In this document: piece by piece, positions 1 to 4,892 of the stretch
Layout of the letters: the number at the start of each line of letters is the position of its first letter
Position numbering within the stretch: position 1 is the first letter of the stretch
Source: Candidatus Wolfebacteria bacterium
GTDB lineage: Bacteria; Patescibacteriota; Minisyncoccia; UBA6257; UBA9933
Length of the DNA stretch: 5,567 nt
Reading direction: 5' to 3'
Assembly: GCA_026394835.1 (NCBI GenBank)
Contig: JAPLZW010000063.1
Span: 1-5,567, forward strand
Notes under the pieces: model-generated
Databases searched by the model: none
Told to the model about the DNA's origin: nothing
The model's input: only the letters and a program-made list of their open reading frames with translations
Program-made: the position numbers and the translations under genes

Positions 1-336
1 ACTTTCAAATTTATGTATCCTTTTGCCGCGGCGCTGGGGGTAATAACCTTTTTTTCTCTGGATTCTTTTATCGCCTGGACAATCGCCATTTTGATATCAA
101 CTGGAATTGTTTTTCTTCTCCCGGTCTTTATGATTGCTTTGGTTTCTCTCCGGATCGTAAGCCCGGATTTTTGGAAAAGAAAATGGCGCGTTGCCCTTGT
201 TTTTCTGCTGGCTTTTTGCGCCTTAATAACGCCGGATCAAACCGGTTTCACTATGATATTGTTATTTGTTCCCCTTATGGCGCTTTATTGGTTGGGAGCG
301 ATTTTAACCAGCAGGCGTAAAAAAGCCGCTTTTTGA
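1..336 (+). CDS. tatC: TatC, Sec-independent protein translocase subunit, C-terminal part (5' end outside window)
   Basis: TatC is the multi-spanning membrane receptor of the twin-arginine pathway. It binds RR signal peptides and recruits TatA to move folded proteins across the membrane. The frame is open to the first base, so this is the end of a longer gene; the ATG at 13 is probably internal. Seen: several hydrophobic segments, the loop VSPDFWKRKWR (matching the family pattern 'spe.lrkkR' after TM4), then a hydrophobic segment ending in ITPD, then VPLMALYWLG, which matches the TM6 pattern 'lPl.LYE.g', and a basic tail SRRKK. Full TatC is usually about 230-260 residues; 111 are visible. Odd: the usual Glu of the 'FE.P' motif is Leu (FLLP, codon 115-117) and the Glu of 'LYE' is Trp (codon 289-291). 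Two TatA-like genes and an RR-signal protein directly downstream support the call. Family assignment is by motif recognition only. Confidence 0.87.
   Translation, partial: TFKFMYPFAAALGVITFFSLDSFIAWTIAILISTGIVFLLPVFMIALVSLRIVSPDFWKRKWRVALVFLLAFCALITPDQTGFTMILLFVPLMALYWLGAILTSRRKKAAF
310..334 (+). terminator. Possible weak intrinsic terminator overlapping the tatC stop
   Basis: A short hairpin can form between AGCAGGC (310-316) and GCCGCT (325-330): six base pairs with a bulged A, an eight-base loop and a run of T at 330-334. It overlaps the last codons and stop of tatC. Promoter-like elements start 12 bases later, so a boundary here is sensible. The stem is weak and lies in coding sequence, so read-through from tatC into the tatA genes is also possible. 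Confidence 0.3.
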
Positions 337-345
337 AGAAAAAAA

Positions 346-373
346 TTGCCCTTGTTATTTTTTCTGGTATAAT
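346..373 (+). promoter_or_regulatory. Promoter P1 upstream of the tatA genes (extended -10)
   Basis: A -35 element TTGCCC (346-351) is followed, after 16 bases, by a perfect TATAAT (368-373). TG one base upstream of the -10 (365-366) makes it an extended -10. Transcription would start near 380 and give a leader of about 87 bases before the first tatA-like start at 467. The call rests on match to the sigma70 consensus and on position in the only sizeable gap between tatC and tatA. Confidence 0.65.
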
Positions 374-395
374 AGTCCTAAGTGGACATAAATTC

Positions 396-424
396 TTGCC
401 AACGTATTTGATAGGCATTATAAT
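396..424 (+). promoter_or_regulatory. Promoter P2 upstream of the tatA genes (near-perfect sigma70 type)
   Basis: TTGCCA (396-401, five of six consensus bases) stands exactly 17 bases before TATAAT (419-424, six of six). The expected start is near 431, about 36 bases before the ATG at 467. With P1 50 bases upstream, the tatA unit seems to have two tandem housekeeping promoters, which suggests steady, fairly strong expression of the small Tat components. No operator-like inverted repeat was seen around either promoter. Confidence 0.7.
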
Positions 425-466
425 CAATAGATAGGTCGAATCGGTAAAAATTAAATACAAAACAAC

Positions 467-562
467 ATGTTTGGATTAGGGACTACGGAAATAATAATTA
501 TCTTGGTGGTTGTGGCTGTTGTGGCTTATCTTTATTGGAGAGGAAGAAAGCAAAATAAATAG
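467..562 (+). CDS. Micro-TatA: 31-residue TatA-like single membrane helix peptide
   Basis: This short gene encodes MFGLGTTEIIIILVVVAVVA followed by YLYWRGRKQNK and a TAG stop. The first 16 residues match those of the full TatA next door (MFGLG..EIIIIL.VVV), including Glu8. It lacks the F-G hinge, the amphipathic helix and the charged tail. What remains is a membrane helix and a short basic cytoplasmic end, an N-out/C-in layout like TatA. It follows two strong promoters and lies 22 bases before tatA, so the two are surely co-transcribed. The matching DNA at an offset of 118 bases suggests a tandem duplication in which this copy lost, or never had, the helix. The clean stop and the absence of a remnant helix behind it argue against a fresh frameshift. 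No Shine-Dalgarno is seen. It could be a working accessory subunit, a regulator of TatA assembly, or decay; translation is unproven. Confidence 0.6.
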   Translation: MFGLGTTEIIIILVVVAVVAYLYWRGRKQNK

Positions 563-584
563 TAAAAACTAAATAAACAATATT

Positions 585-782
585 GTGTTTGGACTTGGAT
601 TTCCGGAAATAATAATCATTTTAATAGTGGTGGTGGTTTTTTTCTTTGGCGGAGAGAAAATATCGGAATTGGGACGGGGACTGGGCAGGTTTACGGGAGA
701 ATTTAAAAAAGGTAAGGAGGAGATGGAAAGAGAGATAAAAAAAGCGGAAAAAGAATTGAAATTGAATAAAAAATCAAAATAA
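585..782 (+). CDS. tatA: TatA/TatE-family twin-arginine translocase pore subunit
   Basis: TatA subunits assemble around substrate-loaded TatC to form the passage for folded proteins. This 65-residue protein has the full family layout: short N-terminus MFGLGFPE, membrane helix at about 8-21 (EIIIILIVVVVFFF), hinge F21-G22, then an amphipathic helix at about 25-41 (KISELGRGLGRF, GEFKK) and a highly charged Lys/Glu tail. The usual F-G-P hinge reads F-G-G. Glu8 in the N-terminal helix is of the kind seen in TatB and in many bifunctional TatA proteins, and no separate TatB is present, so it may serve both roles (inference). The start is GTG at 585, chosen because it aligns exactly with the ATG start of the micro-TatA. 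No Shine-Dalgarno precedes it. The stop lies ten bases before the RR-protein gene, so both sit in one operon. Confidence 0.93.
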   Translation: MFGLGFPEIIIILIVVVVFFFGGEKISELGRGLGRFTGEFKKGKEEMEREIKKAEKELKLNKKSK

Positions 783-792
783 TCAGAAATAA

Positions 793-1026
793 GTGGACAT
801 AAGCAGAAGAAAATTCCTGAAATTGATATTCGTCGGCAGCGGGGCTTTTTTGCTGGAGAAGGTTATGGGACCTTTGTTTTCAAAGTTTTTGGACAATTCA
901 TCCGTCCAAACTAATCCTCCGGCAAAAACCAATTTCAGGAATTTTAAAATCACTGAAGACAGCCAGATTTTGTCGGTCTACGACAGTTCCGGGGAGGAGG
1001 TATTCCAAATCGACAATAGGGTATAA
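793..1026 (+). CDS. Small protein with twin-arginine (Tat) signal, probable Tat client
   Basis: This 77-residue protein starts MDISRRKFLK, a perfect match to the Tat consensus S/T-R-R-x-F-L-K (RR at 5-6). An 11-residue hydrophobic stretch follows (LIFVGSGAFLL, 11-21), then Glu-Lys. No Ala-x-Ala cleavage site is visible, so the signal may stay as an N-terminal anchor. Residues about 36-48 look like a flexible linker (NSSVQTNPPAK), and the last 28 residues look like a small beta unit ending in YDSSGEEVFQI. No known enzyme or cofactor motif is seen. The GTG start at 793 gives the shortest n-region with the RR in place, and the frame begins just after the tatA stop. Lying directly behind tatA and ahead of a zinc-ribbon protein, it is most simply a dedicated substrate or membrane anchor of this Tat system. 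Its function is not recognised. Confidence 0.8.
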   Translation: MDISRRKFLKLIFVGSGAFLLEKVMGPLFSKFLDNSSVQTNPPAKTNFRNFKITEDSQILSVYDSSGEEVFQIDNRV

Positions 1027-1041
1027 AAATACATCAAATCC

Positions 1042-1644
1042 ATGGCGGAAAAAACAGAATGCAGTAATCACAAATGGATTCCTCTTTTGGGAGTTGATAA
1101 TGGAAAAAATGTTTCCACTTCTCTTTTTACCTGCCTAAAATGCGGAGATTTAAAGGTGGGCAAACGGACCATTAAAATTTCTCGATTTCGCTTGGATATG
1201 GGTCAGTTGCCCATAAATGACGTTGCGGGAATAAGATTAATAGAAACACCTACTGCCGATCCCCCTGTTTCCGGTTTCACAATCAGCATGGCTTACGGGG
1301 AATCTTTGGTCCCCGGGGATTTACTTTGTTTTAAATCTGATGGTAAGGTGTGGAAGGCCGATGCTGATGTGCATTTACCGGAAAAATTATATCCTGTAAT
1401 GGGATTAGCCTTGGAAACTGCAGAAAGTGGTTCTCACCTTGTGCTTTTACACGGGATTTATAGCAATGCCGGCAGATACGCTTTTGCTACGGTTGGAGGA
1501 TTTGTGTATCTGTCCACGGGAGCAGGCATAGAAACACAAATTCAGCCTTCAGATACGGATAATGTAATTCAAGTTGTGGGAATTGCCACCCACGCGGACA
1601 GAATATATTTCAATCCATCCAAGGATTATCTGACGCACATCTAA
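1042..1644 (+). CDS. Zinc-ribbon-like protein with a phage-structural-like beta domain, function unknown
   Basis: The 200-residue product has two parts. Residues 7-34 carry C7-x2-H10 and C31-x2-C34, the spacing of a small zinc ribbon or knuckle. Residues about 76-200 are Gly-, Val- and Ser-rich with repeated short strands: GDLLCFKSDGKVWKADAD, then VMGLALETAESG, then GGFVYLSTGAG, then VIQVVGIATHADRIYFNP. That pattern (gain a state, 'SDGKvwkAda', 'vGiAle', 'YLST', 'vvqvvGiAthadriyFNPs') recalls the beta domains of phage capsid cement and tail proteins and similar domains in metagenomic hypotheticals. There is no signal peptide or membrane helix. It starts 15 bases after the RR-protein gene and ends before a strong terminator, so it is the last gene of the tat unit. 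It may be a surface or particle component, or a partner carried with the RR protein. Domain resemblance is from memory of sequence pattern, not a search. Confidence 0.75.
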   Translation: MAEKTECSNHKWIPLLGVDNGKNVSTSLFTCLKCGDLKVGKRTIKISRFRLDMGQLPINDVAGIRLIETPTADPPVSGFTISMAYGESLVPGDLLCFKSDGKVWKADADVHLPEKLYPVMGLALETAESGSHLVLLHGIYSNAGRYAFATVGGFVYLSTGAGIETQIQPSDTDNVIQVVGIATHADRIYFNPSKDYLTHI

Positions 1645-1699
1645 ACAATAAAAACGATTATTTACGCCATAGACGGGATTCTTGATTGATTTAGGGCTT

Positions 1700-1735
1700 A
1701 AAAGCCGATGGCACATAAAGCCATTGGCTTTTTTT
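1700..1735 (+). terminator. Strong intrinsic terminator closing the tat unit
   Basis: AAAAGCCGATGGC (1700-1712) pairs with GCCATTGGCTTTT (1720-1732), giving a 13-base-pair stem with one G-T wobble and a seven-base loop (ACATAAA). The T run reaches 1735. It lies 55 bases after the stop of the zinc-ribbon gene and just before the glycosyltransferase cluster, so it separates two transcription units. Because of the flanking A run it could also stop transcription from the other side to some degree. Confidence 0.9.
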
Positions 1736-1763
1736 GATTTTTTCACTATATTAATAATATGTT
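1725..1763 (+). promoter_or_regulatory. Probable promoter region of the glycosyltransferase/methyltransferase cluster
   Basis: A promoter is needed here, because a strong terminator ends at 1735 and the next gene starts at 1798. Two weak fits exist. TTGGCT (1725-1730) with TATATT (1747-1752) has a 16-base spacer but overlaps the terminator. TTGATT (1734-1739) with TATGTT (1758-1763) has an 18-base spacer. Neither is near consensus, so the exact site is uncertain. Confidence 0.33.
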
Positions 1764-1797
1764 TTTGGGCAGATTCGCGTTTTTTATCAAAATTACC

Positions 1798-2226
1798 ATG
1801 CTATCGATAATAATTCCATCTTACAAAGACTCTTTTCTCCAAAAGACAATTAATTCGTTGCTGGAGAACGCAGAGGAAGAAATAGAGATTATCGCGGTTT
1901 TGGACGGTTACTGGCCAAATCCGCAGATAGAAGACCATCCCAAGCTTCGCATTCTTCACTTGGGAAAGAACCGCGGCATGAGAGGAGCGATCAATGCCGG
2001 CGTTGCAATTTCAAGAGGTGGACACATAATGAAGTGCGACGCCCATTGCATGTTCGGCAAGGGTTTTGACAGACTGCTTTTGGAAAGATTCAAAGACAAT
2101 TGGGTTGTCACGCCAAGATTATATAGGCTGGATACGGAAAAATGGGAATTAATGCCTGGTCGCGCGAACGATTATAATAAAATAATCTTTAGCGAGAAAT
2201 ACAATAAGCTTACTGGCCTGGATTGA
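1798..2226 (+). CDS. GT-A (family 2-like) glycosyltransferase, N-terminal half, cut by a frameshift
   Basis: This is the nucleotide-sugar-binding half of an inverting GT-A glycosyltransferase. The ATG at 1798 puts the family start MLSIIIPSYKD at the N-terminus; an in-frame ATG at 1759 would add 13 residues of no family likeness. Seen: first strand IIIPSY (4-9), acceptor-side strand with VLDG (34-37), KNRGMRGAINAGVAIS (57-72), and the metal-binding KCDAHCMF with D81-x-H83. That is a DxH form like the one in polypeptide GalNAc-transferases rather than plain DxD. The frame ends at TGA 2224-2226 after ...KLTGLD, where the family continues. The rest of the domain is in another frame directly downstream. 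Adding one G after 2225 gives GLDWITR and a 256-residue protein. Alone, this half lacks the acceptor-side residues and is probably inactive. Confidence 0.85.
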   Translation: MLSIIIPSYKDSFLQKTINSLLENAEEEIEIIAVLDGYWPNPQIEDHPKLRILHLGKNRGMRGAINAGVAISRGGHIMKCDAHCMFGKGFDRLLLERFKDNWVVTPRLYRLDTEKWELMPGRANDYNKIIFSEKYNKLTGLD

Positions 2227-2567
2227 TAACTCGGACTAAAAAAAGAAAAAACAAAATGATTGACGATACTATGGTTATTCAGGGCAGCTGCTGGCTGATG
2301 AAAAGATCGTGGTGGGATAATGTCATTAAAAGATTGGAGGACGAAAATTACGGAACTTTTGCCCAAGAACCGATAGAAATAGTAATGAAAACTTTTATTG
2401 CCGGAGGAAGGACTATGGTCAATAAAAATACTTGGTATGCTCACCCGCATCGCAGTTTTGGCAGGACCACTCATATTTCCGGCGCGGAAATCAGGAAAGG
2501 GAACGAATACGCGTTAAATCGTTGGAAGGGCGATCTCCCTGGATTTAATCAGTATTTTGGGATTTAA
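2223..2567 (+). CDS. GT-A glycosyltransferase, C-terminal half, displaced by a frameshift
   Basis: This is the second half of the preceding glycosyltransferase. Open-frame sequence starts at 2208; homologous-looking sequence begins at about 2226 (ITRTKKRK). Possible separate starts are TTG at 2223, overlapping the upstream TGA, or ATG at 2256 (MIDDTMVIQG). Neither has a clear Shine-Dalgarno. Seen: MVIQGSCWLMKRSWW, the segment that closes the active site; FAQEPIEIVMKTFIAGG with acidic residues placed like the catalytic region of GT-A enzymes; and NKNTWYAHPHRSFGR near the end, a His-rich conserved stretch. There is no DxD/DxH of its own, so it cannot be a complete enzyme. The A-rich tract at 2237-2256 lies after the stop and cannot rescue the frame by slippage. 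The stop TAA (2565-2567) is followed one base later by the next ATG. Confidence 0.78.
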   Translation: MITRTKKRKNKMIDDTMVIQGSCWLMKRSWWDNVIKRLEDENYGTFAQEPIEIVMKTFIAGGRTMVNKNTWYAHPHRSFGRTTHISGAEIRKGNEYALNRWKGDLPGFNQYFGI

Positions 2568-2568
2568 T

Positions 2569-3183
2569 ATGGAAAATGCGAGAGCTAAAAATACAATATA
2601 TTTCTATCGCATTAAGTTTAAATCCAAACTTGCGAAATTTAATCTGCCGCTTCAATTGCCCGATTACTTTGAACCGATGATAAGCGATAAGAAAGAAATA
2701 ACCATCGCGGAGCCGGGGGCCGGCCCGATTTGTACCATCGGCAATTCTTGGAAAGACATTAAAGTCAAAATTTATGCTTCGGATATTCTTCAAAATGAAT
2801 TCGCGCCTTGGTGGAAAAGATATGGTGCCGTCCCGATCGTTCCGGTGGAATGCCAGGACATGGAACATTTAACTTATCCTGATGAATTTTTTGATATTGT
2901 TCACTGCGTTAATGCCGTAGACCACTCTTTGGATGCCAGGCAGGCATTAGAAGAAATATTTCGGATTTGCAAGCCGGGCGGATGGATTTATCTGCGCCAC
3001 TATTCAAATCAAAGAAAAAGATACCGTGGTATGCATGAATGGGACATAGATGTGATTGGTGGAGAATGTGTTTTTTCAAGTCCGAAAGAAAAATTTTTAC
3101 TGTCGGAGTTCGGCGATTTTAAAACGACCGTGGAAGAAACCCCAAAAGACAATTTAATCACTTCAATATTATGCAAGATCTGA
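2569..3183 (+). CDS. Class I SAM-dependent methyltransferase-like protein
   Basis: This 204-residue protein has the Rossmann-type layout of class I methyltransferases. Motif I is a variant, ITIAEPGAGP (44-53), with Glu-x-Gly-x-Gly binding the SAM methionine end. YASD (69-72) would be the acidic end of strand 2, QDMEHLTYPDEFFDIVHCVN (96-115) covers strand 4 and the post-I region, and KPGGWIYLRH (135-144) is the strand 5 turn. The segment between motif I and strand 2 is short, and P49 within motif I is unusual, so the substrate pocket may be atypical. The ATG at 2569 lies one base after the glycosyltransferase stop; a TTG at 2557 would overlap it and is less likely. The end overlaps the next gene by 13 bases, so translation is probably coupled. 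The acceptor is unknown; neighbours suggest a sugar or glycan. Confidence 0.82.
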   Translation: MENARAKNTIYFYRIKFKSKLAKFNLPLQLPDYFEPMISDKKEITIAEPGAGPICTIGNSWKDIKVKIYASDILQNEFAPWWKRYGAVPIVPVECQDMEHLTYPDEFFDIVHCVNAVDHSLDARQALEEIFRICKPGGWIYLRHYSNQRKRYRGMHEWDIDVIGGECVFSSPKEKFLLSEFGDFKTTVEETPKDNLITSILCKI

Positions 3184-3851
3184 CCGTAATATATTTGACC
3201 GCTAGCCAAATACCTGAACTTTTTGCCGAATATCAAAGGAAGATTTTACTTGAGGCAATCGGGGATACCCCGCTTATCAGTATTTCCCGAAAGCCGTTAG
3301 GCTTTGGCGTCAATCTGCTTGATACCGATAAACAAGGATATATAAATATTTATCATCAGATGTTGCGGGGGGCAAAAATTGCGACCACTGAATATGTCGC
3401 TATAGCCGAAGATGACGTCTTTTACCCCCAGGAACACTTCGCCTTTTATCGGCCGGAGAAAGACACTTTTGCCTATAATCAAAACAGGTTTGCCCTATTT
3501 ACTTGGGGGGTTCCGACTTATTCTTGGAGAAATCGTAAGAGTAACTGTTCGTTAATTGCTCCAAGGGAGTTGATGATTGAAGCTTTGGAGGAACGATTTA
3601 AAAAATATCCGGGCGATACCATGAGGAAAGAACATATAGGAGAGCTCGGAAGGGCTAATGTTGATAGGTGGCTTGGAGTAACAATCAGAAAATCCATTGA
3701 AGTTTATTCTGAGACTTCCATTATTCAAATTAACCATGAAAATGCAACAGAAGACAGGCAGGCGAGGCGAAGAAAGAAGCTTGGGCCGATCAAAGCTTAC
3801 GATATTCCCTTTTGGGGCAAAGCAGATGAACTGATGAAGCACTATCAATGA
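3171..3851 (+). CDS. GT-A-fold glycosyltransferase-like protein
   Basis: The 226-residue product starts with the strand DLTVIYLTAS typical of a family of short GT-A-like proteins found in glycan clusters. It carries TEYVAIAEDDVFYP (73-86), where E80-D81-D82 stands where the metal-binding DxD motif lies. SRKPLGFGVNLL (39-50) is the sugar-nucleotide-binding side, and the C-terminal IQINHENAT (185-193) and PFWGKADELMKHY (213-225) complete the family pattern. The length fits the minimal GT-A domain with no membrane segment, so it is cytoplasmic or peripheral. Its ATG lies inside the end of the preceding methyltransferase, and its TGA overlaps the next ATG (ATGA at 3848-3851), the usual sign of translational coupling. 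Donor sugar and acceptor cannot be inferred. It could be an inactive GT-like protein, but the acidic triad is intact. Confidence 0.76.
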   Translation: MQDLTVIYLTASQIPELFAEYQRKILLEAIGDTPLISISRKPLGFGVNLLDTDKQGYINIYHQMLRGAKIATTEYVAIAEDDVFYPQEHFAFYRPEKDTFAYNQNRFALFTWGVPTYSWRNRKSNCSLIAPRELMIEALEERFKKYPGDTMRKEHIGELGRANVDRWLGVTIRKSIEVYSETSIIQINHENATEDRQARRRKKLGPIKAYDIPFWGKADELMKHYQ

Positions 3852-4375
3852 AATTTACCAAATATCACAAATTCGGCGCTTACCACTGGAAACAATACGC
3901 TGATAATACAAAGTATACCCGGCACGCCGATCGGGTTAAGGAGTGGATTAAAGAAAAGAATATTTTAGACATCGGCGCCGGAGACGGCAGAATAACTTCT
4001 TTTTTGGGAGCCCAAGGAATAGATAATGAACCCGAAGCGGTAAGGTTGGCAAGAGAGAAAGGAGTTGACGTGGTTTTGGGAGACGGCTACCACTTGCCAT
4101 TTAAAGATGGCGAATTTGAAGCGGTATTCATGGGAGATGTTTTGGAGCATTTTGAGTTTCCGCGTGAAGTTCTCCAAGAAGCCAGAAGGGTTTTAAAAAG
4201 TTATCTTTATCTGGCTACGCCCGAAAAAGGCACGAATAACGACAAATTCCACTATCAGGAATGGACTCCGCGAGAATTAAAAGAACTGGTGGAAAACGAA
4301 GGATTTATTTTGGAAGGAGAAATATTAGCCGTTCCGAAAGATAAAAGAATATACGGAAAATTTAAAAAGGTATAA
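3848..4375 (+). CDS. Class I SAM-dependent methyltransferase (UbiE/Methyltransf_11-like)
   Basis: This is a compact 175-residue methyltransferase with clear motifs: ILDIGAGDG (39-47) is motif I, GIDNEPEAV (57-65) is strand 2 with the acidic ribose-binding residue D59, GDGYHLPFKDGEFEAVFMGD (78-97) is motif II, and DVLEHF (97-102) is the strand 4 exit. YLATPEKG (121-128) is strand 5. The usual K-P-G-G turn before strand 5 is shortened to LKSYLYL, so that loop is two residues short. The start overlaps the previous stop as ATGA. The N-terminal 30 residues (Tyr- and His-rich) resemble those of sugar- and lipid-modifying members. A soluble enzyme methylating a glycan intermediate is the most likely role, given glycosyltransferases on one side and more methyltransferases on the other. 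Confidence 0.9.
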   Translation: MKFTKYHKFGAYHWKQYADNTKYTRHADRVKEWIKEKNILDIGAGDGRITSFLGAQGIDNEPEAVRLAREKGVDVVLGDGYHLPFKDGEFEAVFMGDVLEHFEFPREVLQEARRVLKSYLYLATPEKGTNNDKFHYQEWTPRELKELVENEGFILEGEILAVPKDKRIYGKFKKV

Positions 4376-4398
4376 AAAATTTAAAAAGAAAAGGAACT

Positions 4399-4887
4399 AT
4401 GAAAATAGGTTTAAGGAAGGAATATACTACCCATTTACCGATGTTGATAAAGATTGCGCAGATGAGTGAGGGACCAATATTGGAAATCGGAGCGGGTTTA
4501 TTCAGCACACCGGCGCTTCATTGGTTGTGCTTAGGGAAAAAGTTGGTAACTTATGAAAATAACCCCGAGTATTATAATTTTGCCAGGAAATTCAGGAGCC
4601 GTAACCATCGTGTTCGTTTCGTAGAGAATTGGGACAAAATAGATGTGGATGCGCGTTGGGGCATGGTTTTTATTGACCACGATCCAGTGAGGCGTAGAGG
4701 CGTCGAACTCGTCAGGCTAAAAGATAAAGCCGATTATATCGTGCTCCACGATTCGGAGCCTGAAAGGGATCGTAAACACGGATTTGATACGGTGTGGCCG
4801 CTTTTCAAATATCGTTACGATTGGGTAGAGTGTAAACCGCATACCACCGTTGTGAGCAATTTTAAGGATTTATCAAATTTGCAATAA
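4399..4887 (+). CDS. Small class I methyltransferase-like protein, tandem copy 1
   Basis: The 162-residue product has motif I ILEIGAGLFSTP (27-38), with the extended Gly-rich loop GLFSTP that marks this family. YENNPEYY (52-59) carries acidic E53, where the SAM ribose would bind. MVFIDHDP (89-96) is strand 4 with D93-H94, and YIVLHDSE (113-120) is strand 5 with H117-D118. The ending HTTVVSNFKDL is shared with its neighbour. AAGGAA (4391-4396) stands just before the ATG but is too close to be an ideal ribosome binding site. It is roughly 55-60% identical by eye to the following gene, so the pair is a tandem duplication. Such proteins occur beside glycosyltransferases in glycan clusters. The reaction is not known, and the short length leaves little room for a separate substrate domain. 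Confidence 0.8.
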   Translation: MKIGLRKEYTTHLPMLIKIAQMSEGPILEIGAGLFSTPALHWLCLGKKLVTYENNPEYYNFARKFRSRNHRVRFVENWDKIDVDARWGMVFIDHDPVRRRGVELVRLKDKADYIVLHDSEPERDRKHGFDTVWPLFKYRYDWVECKPHTTVVSNFKDLSNLQ

Positions 4888-4892
4888 ATAAT

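Noticed and set aside
275..460. Reverse-strand open frames here and opposite the later genes (for example 2172-2474, 3552-3848, 5031-5354)
   Set aside because: They lie opposite well-supported genes or promoters, show no recognisable domain, and have low-complexity translations typical of shadows.
1042..1644. Calling the whole window a prophage on the basis of the phage-like beta domain
   Set aside because: No integrase, terminase, portal, attachment site or lysis gene is present, and the neighbours are Tat and glycan genes.
1759..1797. Upstream ATG at 1759 as the start of the first glycosyltransferase
   Set aside because: It adds 13 residues without family likeness and sits within the likely promoter; the ATG at 1798 begins exactly at the conserved first strand.
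2224..2226. TGA read as a sense codon (alternative genetic code) to join the two glycosyltransferase halves
   Set aside because: The next codon in that frame is TAA, and TGA ends other intact genes here (336, 3183, 3851), so recoding does not restore the frame.
2237..2258. A-rich tract as a programmed frameshift site
   Set aside because: It lies downstream of the TGA that ends the first frame, so ribosomes in that frame would not reach it.
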